Source: JADJTT01 sp049306275 (lineage in GTDB: Bacteria; Bacteroidota; Bacteroidia; Chitinophagales; Saprospiraceae). From it: a stretch of DNA of 63,980 bases. Location: assembly GCA_049306275.1 (NCBI GenBank), contig JBAQQB010000013.1:1-63980 (forward strand), given 5' to 3'. The position numbers were made by a program, and so were the translations under genes. The notes under the pieces were generated by a model that was not told the DNA's origin, ran no database searches, and saw only the letters and a program-made list of their open reading frames with translations. Positions 24,536 through 34,102 of this stretch are shown here, in pieces; the first letter of the stretch is position 1; each line of letters begins with the position of its first letter.

Positions 24536-24730
24536 ATGAAAAACAAGGCAGTCCTTTTCCTTTGTTTAATAGTATTTGCAGCTTTTCTGGTCCCTTCCAC
24601 CGGTTGTGCCCCAAAATATGGGTGCGAAGTCTATGAATCCACCCAGGCGCCCACCAACAGGAAGGGTGAACTGTCCACGAAGAGGGGCAAATCCAACCTT
24701 TTCCCCAAACACATGCGCCGCAACAGGTAA
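24536..24730 (+). CDS. small lipoprotein of unknown function
   Basis: A 64-residue protein with a clear lipoprotein signal: MKNKAVLFLCLIVFAAFLVP then lipobox STGC. The mature part is only about 35 residues, Cys- and Lys/Arg-rich (CAPKYGCEVY, RGKSNLFPKHMRRN). Similar short lipoproteins with a basic LFPK-like tail are common in the phylum, but I know no function. The ATG at 24536 is preferred over one seven codons earlier. Its stop touches the stop of the ABC permease gene on the other strand, with no gap. Confidence 0.65.
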   Translation: MKNKAVLFLCLIVFAAFLVPSTGCAPKYGCEVYESTQAPTNRKGELSTKRGKSNLFPKHMRRNR

Positions 24731-25978
24731 TCATTGCCGGCCATTCTCCCTCCGGGGATCCAGTGCATCGCTCAGGCGCTCGCCCAGGAGGTTGAAGGTC
24801 ATCACCGTAATAAATATCGCCAGCCCCGGGAAGATCGCCAGCCACCAGGCGTTGAAGTTCGACCTGGCATCGCTGAGCAGTTTGCCCCAGGTGACCTCAT
24901 CAGGTCCCAGGCCTATTCCCAGAAATGACAAGGTTGCCTCCGACAGTATCGCCCGCGCCACCCCGAAGGCGATGAGGATCAGCACGGGGTTGAGCGCGTT
25001 GGGCAAGGCATGCCGCAGGATGATCCGCCACGGCGGCAAGCCCAGCGCCCTGGCCGCCTCGATATAGGTCTGTTGCCGTACCTTCAGCATCTCCGCCCGC
25101 ACGAACTGGGCGATCGAGGTCCAGCCCACCAAGCCGATGATCAGCATGACGTACCAGACCGAGGGTTTGCGGATCAGCGCGGCGAGAGAGAGGATCAGCA
25201 GCAAGCCCGGAATAGACTCGAATACCTCCAGGCTGCGCATCACGAGCAGGTCGGCAGGCACGTGGACATTTCTTCTCAGCTTCAATATTTTCTCCATTCC
25301 CCACCCCACAAAGGTCGCAGCCGCCACCATGGCCGCAAAGATCAGCACCCCGCCGAGCAGGGCCCCGATCGCCACGCCTTCCTCATTGGCCTCCCCGATC
25401 GCATACCCGCGGCTGATGAAGCCGTAGAACAGGCCGAAATACAACCCTGCTCCGCCCAGCAACAGGCGCAACCAGGAGGTGCGCAGCCCGCGGTCGCCCC
25501 AATAGCCCGCCACAGCGCCGAGGGCAATGCCGATCAGCGATGCCAGAAGCATGGCGCCCAGGCCCACCATCAATGCTATCCGGGTCCCGGAGATCAGCCC
25601 GGCCGCTACATCGCGGCCCAGCTCATCGGTACCCAGCCAATGCCAATACCTCATCGACTCCACGCGCTGCCCTTTGAAGGGGTGGGCAGACCGGGAGTTG
25701 CGGATGTCGATGGTCGTGGCGGAATAGGGTATGGGGGGAAATACGACTTTGCCGTACGCCAGATCTTGCCAGCGCGCCCGCACCAGCTCGGGGGGCCATT
25801 GGGCCAGGCCAAGGTCCACAGCGTATTGATGAACGACCGGGAAATACGTCTCTCCCTTGATCACGCAATACAAGGGCTTCTCATTGGCCAGGAAATCGCC
25901 CAGCAATGCGACGGCGACCAGAAAGTACAGAACCCGCAAAGGCCACCGGGAGGGTATTTTTTGCTTCAGGTTCTTCAT
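24731..25978 (-). CDS. oligopeptide ABC transporter permease, DppC/OppC type
   Basis: An inner-membrane permease of 415 residues. It has the short N-terminal OppC_N region with a first membrane helix, the domain-typical WHWLGTDELGRDVAAGLISG, and the EAA loop YIEAARALGLPPWRIILRHALPN (coupling to the ATPase; here over two segments) with LSEATLSFLGIGLGPDEVTWG. It is longer than OppC of E. coli (302) owing to an N-terminal periplasmic part and extra helices. Its ATG overlaps the OppB-type gene stop by four bases. No ATPase gene is in the window. Confidence 0.9.
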   Translation of the reverse strand: MKNLKQKIPSRWPLRVLYFLVAVALLGDFLANEKPLYCVIKGETYFPVVHQYAVDLGLAQWPPELVRARWQDLAYGKVVFPPIPYSATTIDIRNSRSAHPFKGQRVESMRYWHWLGTDELGRDVAAGLISGTRIALMVGLGAMLLASLIGIALGAVAGYWGDRGLRTSWLRLLLGGAGLYFGLFYGFISRGYAIGEANEEGVAIGALLGGVLIFAAMVAAATFVGWGMEKILKLRRNVHVPADLLVMRSLEVFESIPGLLLILSLAALIRKPSVWYVMLIIGLVGWTSIAQFVRAEMLKVRQQTYIEAARALGLPPWRIILRHALPNALNPVLILIAFGVARAILSEATLSFLGIGLGPDEVTWGKLLSDARSNFNAWWLAIFPGLAIFITVMTFNLLGERLSDALDPRRENGRQ

Positions 25979-27390
25979 GTCGTTCTTTCATCCCGCCCCA
26001 GTCGCACCCTTGGGTCGGCAATGCCATACAATAGATCGGACACCCAGATACCCAGCATGGTCAGCAGGGCGCCCAGCAACAGCACGGAAAATACTACCGG
26101 CCAGTCATCCGCGAAAATAGCCTCGAAGGTCAGCAGGCCCATGCCGGGAATGGCGAAGATCACCTCCAGCACAACCGAACCGGCGATGGACGCGGGAAAC
26201 AGCGAGGCCAGCACGGTGATCACCGGGAAGAGGGCGTTGCGGAAGGCGTGCTTCCACACCACCGTCCGTTCATCCAGGCCCTTGGCGCGGGCGGTTCGGA
26301 TATAATCCTGCCGGATGACGTCGAGCATGCCGCCCCTCACCTGCCGGGCGAAAAAAGCCAGCAAGCCGTATGTCTGGCAAATCACGGGCAACACCATATG
26401 GCTGGCCCGCACGCTGAATCGCTCCCACCAGCCCGCATCCGCTGCCACCTGCCCCAGGCCGACGGAGGGAAACCAGTCCAGCCAGGGCGAATACACGCTG
26501 GAAGTAAAAAAGATGACGAATATAGTAGCCACCCAAAACCGGGGCAGGGAGTACAGTCCAAACAAGAACACGGTGAAAAAGCGGTCCATCCTGCTCCCTT
26601 TCCGCAGTGCGGAATACACGCCGATGGGCACTGCCAGGGCAAAGGCCAGAGCGAAGGCGCTTAGGTTGAGCACGAGGGTCCAGTAAAGTGCCGGGCGCAG
26701 TTTGCTGCCCACCGGGCGCTTGTCTTTGAAAGAGGTTCCGAAATCGCCTGTCAGCAGCCCGGCCATCCAGCGGTGGTACCTGTTCTCCAGGCCGTACCAC
26801 TTGAAATCCGGACGCCGCAGCAGGCCCGGCGTGGCTGTTTCCAGCACCCGCTCCCATTGCCTGCGCAGCCCCGAGGCCTCTTCAGCGATGGAAGGGGCAT
26901 AGGCCGATTCGCGGCTCAGGCTGTCGAGGCGCTTGACCAGGGAAGCGGCGGTCAGGGGCTTGTGCTCCACCCGTATCTGGTTCCTCAGCAGTTGGGTCAG
27001 GTCGATCTTCTGCTGCCGGTTCAGGGAGTCGGGCAGACGGGAAATTTTTTTCAGCAGCGCTTCAATACCCTGGTCGTAGGCTTCGACCTCCTTCCAGTTG
27101 CCGGTCTGGGCGAGGAGCCGGCTCAGCATGTCGCGCCTGCTTTTGGGTTGTATCCGGTGCAGGGTGTCGGGGAAGGCTGCCGGAGAGAGGCTGAAATAGA
27201 AGGCAGGCAGGTCGTAGCCGTACTGCCGGGCACAGCGCTCGTACTCCCCTTCCATGAGAATGCCCTGATCGCCGCACAGGTCGCTGACGGGATCGCCAGG
27301 CGCCAGGAGGCTCAGCCCGTAGGCGATCCAGGAGATGACCACCAGGGTGGGCAGGAAGAGCAATATGCGCTTGACCAGGTATTTTCCCAT
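25975..27390 (-). CDS. oligopeptide ABC transporter permease, DppB/OppB type, with large periplasmic insertion
   Basis: Begins MGKYLVKRILLFLPTLVVIS and ends with the standard B-type permease core (LTGDFGTSFKDKRPV, EAA loop IRTARAKGLDERTVVWKHAF, ETIFSIPGMG-like VILEVIFAIPGMGLLTFEAI read as LEVIFAIPGMGLLTFEA). Between the first helix and the core lies an extra, mainly helical and charged segment of about 150 residues (roughly 45-200) that typical DppB proteins lack. It probably faces the periplasm and may contact the binding protein. It follows the binding-protein gene by six bases. Confidence 0.88.
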   Translation of the reverse strand: MGKYLVKRILLFLPTLVVISWIAYGLSLLAPGDPVSDLCGDQGILMEGEYERCARQYGYDLPAFYFSLSPAAFPDTLHRIQPKSRRDMLSRLLAQTGNWKEVEAYDQGIEALLKKISRLPDSLNRQQKIDLTQLLRNQIRVEHKPLTAASLVKRLDSLSRESAYAPSIAEEASGLRRQWERVLETATPGLLRRPDFKWYGLENRYHRWMAGLLTGDFGTSFKDKRPVGSKLRPALYWTLVLNLSAFALAFALAVPIGVYSALRKGSRMDRFFTVFLFGLYSLPRFWVATIFVIFFTSSVYSPWLDWFPSVGLGQVAADAGWWERFSVRASHMVLPVICQTYGLLAFFARQVRGGMLDVIRQDYIRTARAKGLDERTVVWKHAFRNALFPVITVLASLFPASIAGSVVLEVIFAIPGMGLLTFEAIFADDWPVVFSVLLLGALLTMLGIWVSDLLYGIADPRVRLGRDERTT

Positions 27391-27396
27391 ACCTCG

Positions 27397-29178
27397 CTAT
27401 CGGAGCGACTCCACCAATTCATACTGATTCGGGAAGAAGCCCGGGGTAAGCGGAGAAGCGAAGGCTTCGAAGCGCTTATGGATCATGATCCGGGACTGCG
27501 GGGTCAGCAGGAACAGCATGGGTTGCTCGTCGTAGACCATTTTCTGGAAAGTCTTGTACAGCTTGTCGCGCTCCTTCTTGTCGATCGTCTGCCGGATTGT
27601 CTCGATCAGCTCGTCCGACTGTGCGTTGCCGAAACTGGTGCGGTTGGTGCCGTCGGGCGTATCGCTGGCGGTGTGCCATACCTGGTAGAAATCATCGAGC
27701 ACCGGTTGCGCAGCCAGGGCGCCGCTGGCCAGTTCGTAGTTGCGGGTATTCAGGTCGGCGCGCTGGGCCTGGAACTCTTTCGACAGGATTTCCAGGTCGA
27801 TACCGGCCTGGCTGGCCGCATCCTTGAAGATGGCCGCTATCTTCTCCTGAGCAGGCACGTTGGATATCAAGTAAGTCAGCTTCATCTCCACGCGCTGTCC
27901 GTTGACGACCTTGTCGACGGTGCCGTTGTTGTTGCTGTCGGTCCAGCCGGCCTCCGACAACAGCACTTTGGCCTTGTCGACGCTGAAGGGGATCAGCGGG
28001 AGGTCTTTGCTGTAGTAATCCTTCATCGGCAACACGGGGCCGTTGATCCGTTCGCCCATGCCATAGAATACCGTCTCGATGATCTCATCGACGTTGAGCA
28101 AATGGGCCAGGGCCATACGCACCTTGCTGTCGGTGAGTTTCGGATTTTTGGTATTGACGTAAATGAAGTAATAGGAATAGGTCGGCGGGGTGAAAAACTC
28201 GTAGTCGGCTGCCACATCCGGCAGGGCTTTCATATCGATGAAATCCTTCGGATCGAGCCCGACGCCCAGGTCGAGGTCTTCGGATTTCAGCAGCGAAACC
28301 GTCGCCGCCTGGTCGCGGACGGGCCAGTAGATGAGTTTCTGCGGATAAGCTTGCAGGGAGGACGAGGGGTTCTTGATTTTATCGCCCCACCAGCCGGCCT
28401 TTCTGACGAGGGTGATGCGCTGGTCTTCCGCGATACTTTCCAGGGCATAGGCGCCGCAGCCCGACACCGAGGCGGGGTCGCGCCCGTAGCGCTCGGAAGT
28501 GAAAAGGTCGGCAAATTGCTGAAGGCGGGGATCGTTCTCCAGGGCCTTTGCGCGCTCCGGATCGATCAGGTCAGCCAGCGGAATATCGGCCATGAAGCCC
28601 TGGGGGTCGTAGTTGTAGGCAGGCATCACCGGCACGGTCGCGACAATAGCTTCCAGGGTCAGGATATAGGTGTCGTTCGTCAGCACGGAAAATTTGCGCG
28701 GGTTGGCCGGGTCGACTTCAACCGCCTGGATCATAGCCAGGTAGGGGCGGATGCGCTGCGCGGGAATCCTGGGGTTGAAGACGGTCTTGAGCGAAAAGAC
28801 GTAATCATTGCCTGTGACAGGAGAGCCATCGTCCCAGACCGCATCCTCCCGGATCTCAAAGGAATAGCGCAGGCCGCCCTTGAGGGGCCCATCGGAAATG
28901 GGTTCGATGGAAGGTTCGCCTTTTACCAGGCTGGGTTCCAGCTGCCTGGTCTTTGGGTCGATATTCATCAGGTAGAGGAAGATATGGCGCATGACCTGGG
29001 AGGAATACTGGTCGGCGATGGAGACCACGGGGTTGAATCCGCTTGGCTCAGCTGGCAGCCTGATGACGAGTTCGCCGGAGGTGCGCTTCCAGTTGGAATC
29101 GGGTTTGGGGTCGGGTTTACAATCGGTAAAAATGAAGAAGAGGGAGAAAACAAGCAGGAAATGTAGACAGCGCCTCAT
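27397..29178 (-). CDS. peptide ABC transporter substrate-binding lipoprotein (SBP_bac_5)
   Basis: A 593-residue solute-binding protein with lipobox FTDC near residue 20. Family 5 features include LPAEPSGFNPVVSIADQYSS, SFEIREDAVWDDGSPVTGND, GCGAYALESIAEDQRITLVR and VDKAKVLLSEAGWTDSNNNG. It captures peptides or similar solutes for the two permeases encoded just downstream. It is the first gene of the three-gene operon. Confidence 0.9.
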   Translation of the reverse strand: MRRCLHFLLVFSLFFIFTDCKPDPKPDSNWKRTSGELVIRLPAEPSGFNPVVSIADQYSSQVMRHIFLYLMNIDPKTRQLEPSLVKGEPSIEPISDGPLKGGLRYSFEIREDAVWDDGSPVTGNDYVFSLKTVFNPRIPAQRIRPYLAMIQAVEVDPANPRKFSVLTNDTYILTLEAIVATVPVMPAYNYDPQGFMADIPLADLIDPERAKALENDPRLQQFADLFTSERYGRDPASVSGCGAYALESIAEDQRITLVRKAGWWGDKIKNPSSSLQAYPQKLIYWPVRDQAATVSLLKSEDLDLGVGLDPKDFIDMKALPDVAADYEFFTPPTYSYYFIYVNTKNPKLTDSKVRMALAHLLNVDEIIETVFYGMGERINGPVLPMKDYYSKDLPLIPFSVDKAKVLLSEAGWTDSNNNGTVDKVVNGQRVEMKLTYLISNVPAQEKIAAIFKDAASQAGIDLEILSKEFQAQRADLNTRNYELASGALAAQPVLDDFYQVWHTASDTPDGTNRTSFGNAQSDELIETIRQTIDKKERDKLYKTFQKMVYDEQPMLFLLTPQSRIMIHKRFEAFASPLTPGFFPNQYELVESLR

Positions 29179-29281
29179 CGTTTTTGGATTTGTAGTTAAA
29201 TGGATGTACCAAATTATGACTTTTTCGGAGAAAAGCCCCCGGAACCTTTACAGGAAAACCGTGTTTAATGAAAAAACTGAA

Positions 29282-30184
29282 ATGGGCCATATTCTGATCG
29301 CAGGCGGTACCGGGCTGGTAGGCTCAAAACTCGTCACGATGCTGGTGGAAAAGGGCTACGAAACCGCCCTGCTCAGCCGCAACACCACTTCAAGCGTCCT
29401 GAAATCATTCCGCTGGGACCCCGCGCGCGGCGCCATCGACCACGCGGCGATAGAGGGCGCTTCGGCCGTGATCAACCTCGCCGGGGCAGGCATCGCCGAC
29501 GGGCTATGGACATCCGCCCGCAAGCGCCTGATCATTGAAAGCCGCACCCAGTCGACGGCTTTGCTGCGGCAGGCCATTGCTTCCACTTCCAACCAGGTAG
29601 AGACCTATCTTTCGGCCTCTGCCATCGGCTATTACGGGCATGCGGGCGATGCGCTCCTCGAAGAGGCAGCCCCAGCGGGAAAGGGCTTTCTGGCAGAAAG
29701 CACCGCTGCCTGGGAGTCGGCGTTCCACGAAGTGGAATCACTCAACATACGCGCTGCCGCTTTCCGCATCGGCATCGTGTTGAGCCCGGAGGGCGGGGCG
29801 CTGGGAAAGATACTCCTGCCCTTCAAAGCCAGGATAGGCAGCTACTTCGGCGACGGCAGGCAATGGTATTCCTGGATACACATCGAGGATGTATGCCGGA
29901 TGTTCATCCATGCGCTGGAAAATCCGGACGTGAGGGGCATCTACAACGCTGTGGCGCCGAATCCGGCGACCAACAAAGAGCTGGTTGAGGCGATCGGGAA
30001 GGTGGTGGGCGGTCCAAACCTCATCGCCCCTGTGCCTGCATTCCTGCTGCGCGCCGGGATGGGCGAGATGGCGGACGTGATCCTGAACAGCAACAAGGTC
30101 TCATCGCGAAAAATAGAGGCTACGGGCTTCTCCTTCCGTTTCCCGCAATTGAAACCGGCTCTGGAAAACCTGCTGCTCAGTTAA
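29282..30184 (+). CDS. TIGR01777 family SDR-type epimerase
   Basis: An NAD(P)-binding short-chain dehydrogenase/epimerase relative of 300 residues. The dinucleotide loop is ILIAGGTGLVGSKLV. Family marks include VINLAGAGIADGLWTSARK, SASAIGYYG, FRIGIVLSPEGGALGKILLPF, GDGRQWYSWIHIEDVCRM and the C-terminal DUF1731 region (NLIAPVPAFLLRAGMGEMAD). The E. coli relative is YfcH; its function is unknown. ATG 29282 is chosen because the glycine loop begins five residues later. The frame is open far upstream but overlaps the binding-protein gene. Its 3' end overlaps the M23 gene by eight bases, tail to tail. Confidence 0.87.
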   Translation: MGHILIAGGTGLVGSKLVTMLVEKGYETALLSRNTTSSVLKSFRWDPARGAIDHAAIEGASAVINLAGAGIADGLWTSARKRLIIESRTQSTALLRQAIASTSNQVETYLSASAIGYYGHAGDALLEEAAPAGKGFLAESTAAWESAFHEVESLNIRAAAFRIGIVLSPEGGALGKILLPFKARIGSYFGDGRQWYSWIHIEDVCRMFIHALENPDVRGIYNAVAPNPATNKELVEAIGKVVGGPNLIAPVPAFLLRAGMGEMADVILNSNKVSSRKIEATGFSFRFPQLKPALENLLLS

Positions 30185-31070
30185 AGCTCAGGTACTGGAC
30201 CGGGTCGACCGGCACGCCCTTGTACCACAGTTCGAAATGCAGGTGGGGGCCATCGGACAGCGTGCCGCTATTGCCGATGATGGCCACGGCCTCGCCCGCT
30301 CTGACGAAACTACCCACCTCTTTGAGCAGGGCCGAGTTGTGTTTGTAGAAGGAAATCAGGTTGTTGTCGTGCTGGATGCCGATGGTATGGCCGGTTTCCA
30401 GGGTCCAGTCAGAAGCGATCACCCTGCCGTCCATCACCGCCTTGATCGGCGTGTTTTTGGGCGCCAGGATATCGATGCCGAAGTGTTTTTTATCGGGCAT
30501 AAACCCTGCGCTGATCTCCCCGGTGATGGGAGGCGAGAAGAAGAGTTGCTCCAGCGGCGTTTCGGTCTTCTGTTGCGAAGTGGCCGGAGCCGGCGACTGG
30601 CTGATGGCCCGGATCTCCTCCATTTCCACTTGCTGCCTCAGCAGCTCGTCTTCCTCGATCCGGCCGATGTGAAGGGCGCTGTCGCCCGCTTCGTATTGCT
30701 CCTTGGGCATATCTTCCAGTGTCTCCACATCGCCCAACAGCATTTTCCGGATATTCCTGTTGTAGAGATCCTGCGCTTCCACCAGTTCCTCCAGCGAATC
30801 GATCTCCCGGTTGAGCCGGATGAGCTCGGGCTGCGCGTTGGCGGAGCCATAGCCGGGAATATAGCGCTTCAGCGGGGTGAAAACGATCAGCGAGATCACC
30901 AGGAATGCCACTAAAACCATTAGGGTACTGAGGAACACGTAGACGTTCAGAAGGGAAAGGCGGTAGGAGCCGACCTCCTCAAAGGTCTCGTGGTTCATGA
31001 TCACCAGCCTGTACGTATGCTGGAGCCGTTCCCACCAGGTAGTTTTCTTTTGCGTAGGCAGATCGCTCAT
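30177..31070 (-). CDS. membrane-anchored M23 family metallopeptidase
   Basis: A peptidoglycan endopeptidase-type protein. One membrane helix near residues 40-65 (VYVFLSTLMVLVAFLVISLI) anchors it. A coiled-coil stretch (RLNREIDSLEELVEAQDLYN) and a linker lead to an M23 domain with zinc ligands in KKHFGIDILAPKNTPIKA and DGPHLHFELWYKG and the strand GHTIGIQHDNNLISFYKHNS. All three zinc ligands and the catalytic His are present. M23 proteins of this kind are widespread in Bacteroidota. The N-terminal cytoplasmic region is about 35 residues. Confidence 0.9.
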   Translation of the reverse strand: MSDLPTQKKTTWWERLQHTYRLVIMNHETFEEVGSYRLSLLNVYVFLSTLMVLVAFLVISLIVFTPLKRYIPGYGSANAQPELIRLNREIDSLEELVEAQDLYNRNIRKMLLGDVETLEDMPKEQYEAGDSALHIGRIEEDELLRQQVEMEEIRAISQSPAPATSQQKTETPLEQLFFSPPITGEISAGFMPDKKHFGIDILAPKNTPIKAVMDGRVIASDWTLETGHTIGIQHDNNLISFYKHNSALLKEVGSFVRAGEAVAIIGNSGTLSDGPHLHFELWYKGVPVDPVQYLSFN

Positions 31071-31154
31071 GAATCTATGAGTATGTTTGGAAAATCAAGG
31101 TTCTGATTGGGGGCAATCGTAAAATAAAAATCAGGTTTTCCAGTTAATAAGGTG

Positions 31155-31162
31155 TAATTTTG
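31155..31162 (+). promoter_or_regulatory. candidate -7 box TAATTTTG for the SprE-like gene
   Basis: TAATTTTG matches TAnnTTTG, 93 bases before the TTG start at 31256. The -33 region (GGTTTTC) lacks a TTG. Confidence 0.4.
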
Positions 31163-31255
31163 GGCCTGTTTTGAAAGAACCGCAAACCGCACTGCAAAGT
31201 TGAACAAAACTTTGTTTCCAGACAGCCCGGATCAAAAACAAAATTTTAGGAATCA

Positions 31256-34096
31256 TTGAGAACGAATACGTTTTTCCGGATACTCATCGGATTTTTATTG
31301 GTTGCCGTAGCTTCAGCAGGTTGTAAAACGACCAAGCGCAAAGGCGACCTTTCCCCGCTTGGAAAATTCTACCACAATACAACGGCAGAATACAACGGTT
31401 ATTTCAATGCCGGACTGCTGATGGACGAAGCCCGGCTCCAGCTGGAGGCCCAGCATCTGGACAACTACAACCAGCTCCTTCCCCTCTACCCCTACCGCGA
31501 GGCCTCCAACCCCAAGGGGGTAGCTGAAAGCCTCGACAAAGCCATCGAAAAAGTATCCATCGTCGTAGCCCTGCACCGCTACAGCGATTGGACCGACGAT
31601 TGCTACCTCCTGGTCGGCCAGGCCCAGTATATGAAGCAAGACTTCGAGTCGGCCGAAGAGACCCTTGAGTACATGATCGCCAACTACAAACCCAGTTCTC
31701 TCGATAAGGCGAAGAGCGATTCCAAGGAGGTCAAGAAGAAAAAACCCGACAAGAAGAAGAAAAAAAAGAGCACCAAGAAGAAAAAGCGCAAGAGCAGTTC
31801 CAAAAAGAAAAGCTCCGCCCGCAAACCTGTAACCAGGCCCCGTACCGACCCTAATGCGCCAAAGGAAGAAGAAGCGAAGGAGGCGCCTACCATCTCTATT
31901 GGCACCAACAGAGTGGAAATCGAGGAAGGAAAGCCCGAATCCTATTTCCTGCGGCACCGGCCTGCCTATCAGGAAGGGCTGGTCTGGCTGGCAAAGACCT
32001 ACATCGAGCGGCAAAACTACTTCGAAGCCGACCGCATCATCTACCAGCTCACCAAAAGCGCCAGCACCTTCAAGGACGTCAGGCGGGAGCTATCGGTAGT
32101 GGAAGCCTACTACTACCTGCGCCAGAAAAAATATGCTGAGGCCATCGCCCCGCTCGAAAAGGCCGTCGAACTCGAAAAGAACAAGCTGCTCAAGGCCCGC
32201 TATACTTACATCCTGGCCCAACTCTACCAGCGGATCGGCCGCAATGGCGAGGCGCTGAAGGCCTTCGCCACCGTGTCCAAACTGCGCCCCAGCTACGAGA
32301 TGGACTTCAGCGCCCGCCTCAACGTCATCCGCATGAACTGGGCTTCCAAATCCGCCTCAGCCGGAGAGGTGCGCAAAGAGCTCGACCGCATGCTCAAGGA
32401 CCTCAAAAATATCGACTACAAAGACCAGATCTACTACGTGATGGCAGAGATCGACCTGGCTGAAGGCGACAAGGTGGCGGCGATCCAAAACCTGCGCAAC
32501 TCGCTGGCTTCCAGCACCAGCAATGCGCCACAGAAAGCCGAAGCCTATCTCAAACTGGCCAACCTCTACTACGAAGCCGAAAATTACGTCGATACCAAAA
32601 AGTACCTCGACAGCACCCTGAACCTCATGCCCGCCACCGACGAGCGCTACCGCGACGTTGGCGCCCTCGCCTCCAGCCTGACCGATATCGCCCGCAACCT
32701 GGAGATCATCCAGTTGCAGGACAGCCTGCTGGCTCTCAGCCAGCTCAGCAATGAAGAGCGCTTTGCCATGGCCTCCGAGATCAGGAAACAACAGGACGAG
32801 GCCCGCAGAAAAGCCCTGCTCGAAGCCAGTAAAAACCAACAGCCCGTTTCGTCTCCCGGCGCCGGCCCCCCTCGCGCAGGCGCGCAAAAGAGCGACTTCT
32901 TCGCTTACGACGACCGGGCCGTGAAGCGCGGCCTGCGCGACTTCCAGCGCGTTTGGGGCGGAAGGCCGCTGGAAGACAACTGGCGCCGCAGCTCCAGCCA
33001 ATCGGGCATCGCCCAGGGCGAAGAAGCCTCCGAGGCCCAAGAGTCAAAACCCTCCGTTTTGACGGAAGAAGAAGTAAAGGCCATGTTCCGCGACGTGCCC
33101 CAGACGCCCGAGCAGATCGAGGCCGCCCATAAAAAGATCCAGGACGCCCTCTTCGGCCTCGGCCGCCTTTTCAGGGAAAAACTGGAAAACGAGGAGAAGG
33201 CCATCGCCGCTCTCGAAGAGTTGCTGCGCCGCTACCCCCAGACCAGCCTCAGGCCGGAAGCGCTCTACCTGCTCTACCTGGCCTACAACGATTCCAACAG
33301 AACCTCGGACGCCAAGCGCTGCTACGACCTGCTCACCACCGAGTATCCCGACTCCCCCTATGCCCTGCTCCTGACAGATCCGGAGTACCTGAAAAAGACC
33401 CGCGACAGGGAGGCGAAGATCAACCAGTACTACGACCAGGTCATGACGGTGTTCCAGCAGGGGCGCTACCGCGAAGCCTATGACCAGATCCAGAAAGTGC
33501 CGGCCATGTTTGGCGGCAGAAACTCCCATACCCCCCGCTTCGAATTGCTGAAGGCCATGTGCCTGGGCAATCTGGAGGGAAAGGACTCCTACGTAGCCGC
33601 GCTCAAGGAGTTTATCGAAACCTTTCCCGACGTGCCCGAGCAGAAGCACGCCCGCGAGTTGCTCCGCCTGCTGGGCGAATACACCGCTTCCGGCCCCGGC
33701 GGCGCGACCCTGAAGGCCACGCAGGAGGAAACCTACGTCTATGAACCCGACGACAAGCACTACATCATCGTCGTGTTTGAAGGGAATATCAACCTGGAAA
33801 CAGCCAAGGTGCAGATTTCCGACTACCACCTCAAATACCACAAACTCGACAAGCTGCGCGTGTCCAATATCTATCTCGGCGACAACGAGTCGCGCACCCC
33901 GGTGATCGTGGTGCGCACCATGGACAACCAGCAAAAAGCCATGGAATACCTGCGCAGCGCGGAAGCCAACAAACAGGATTTCCTCAGCGCAGACTTCAAG
34001 TACCGGGTATTCCCCATTTCCCAGAATAACTACCGGCAGATGCTCAAAAACAAGGTAGTGGACGGGTATCCGGAGTTTTTCCAGAAAAACTACTGA
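31256..34096 (+). CDS. sprE: SprE/PorW-like TPR lipoprotein of the type IX secretion system
   Basis: SprE/PorW is an outer-membrane-associated lipoprotein needed for type IX secretion and gliding. The first part carries lipobox SAGC near residue 22 and the characteristic FYHNTTAEYNGYFNAG. TPR-like helices run through the protein, and the end (FEGNINLETAKVQISDYHL, YRVFPISQNNYRQML) is the conserved tail of the family. A very Lys/Ser-rich stretch of about 40 residues (about 158-197) interrupts the TPRs. The start codon is TTG 31256, preceded by TTTTAGGAA; no ATG lies before the signal peptide. At 946 residues it is full length. The secreted esterase at 15444 is a likely T9SS client. Confidence 0.85.
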   Translation: MRTNTFFRILIGFLLVAVASAGCKTTKRKGDLSPLGKFYHNTTAEYNGYFNAGLLMDEARLQLEAQHLDNYNQLLPLYPYREASNPKGVAESLDKAIEKVSIVVALHRYSDWTDDCYLLVGQAQYMKQDFESAEETLEYMIANYKPSSLDKAKSDSKEVKKKKPDKKKKKKSTKKKKRKSSSKKKSSARKPVTRPRTDPNAPKEEEAKEAPTISIGTNRVEIEEGKPESYFLRHRPAYQEGLVWLAKTYIERQNYFEADRIIYQLTKSASTFKDVRRELSVVEAYYYLRQKKYAEAIAPLEKAVELEKNKLLKARYTYILAQLYQRIGRNGEALKAFATVSKLRPSYEMDFSARLNVIRMNWASKSASAGEVRKELDRMLKDLKNIDYKDQIYYVMAEIDLAEGDKVAAIQNLRNSLASSTSNAPQKAEAYLKLANLYYEAENYVDTKKYLDSTLNLMPATDERYRDVGALASSLTDIARNLEIIQLQDSLLALSQLSNEERFAMASEIRKQQDEARRKALLEASKNQQPVSSPGAGPPRAGAQKSDFFAYDDRAVKRGLRDFQRVWGGRPLEDNWRRSSSQSGIAQGEEASEAQESKPSVLTEEEVKAMFRDVPQTPEQIEAAHKKIQDALFGLGRLFREKLENEEKAIAALEELLRRYPQTSLRPEALYLLYLAYNDSNRTSDAKRCYDLLTTEYPDSPYALLLTDPEYLKKTRDREAKINQYYDQVMTVFQQGRYREAYDQIQKVPAMFGGRNSHTPRFELLKAMCLGNLEGKDSYVAALKEFIETFPDVPEQKHARELLRLLGEYTASGPGGATLKATQEETYVYEPDDKHYIIVVFEGNINLETAKVQISDYHLKYHKLDKLRVSNIYLGDNESRTPVIVVRTMDNQQKAMEYLRSAEANKQDFLSADFKYRVFPISQNNYRQMLKNKVVDGYPEFFQKNY

Positions 34097-34102
34097 TAAA
34101 TA

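Noticed and set aside
26773..29166. 797-codon plus-strand open frame
   Set aside because: Antisense shadow of the OppB-type and binding-protein genes, made possible by high GC third positions.
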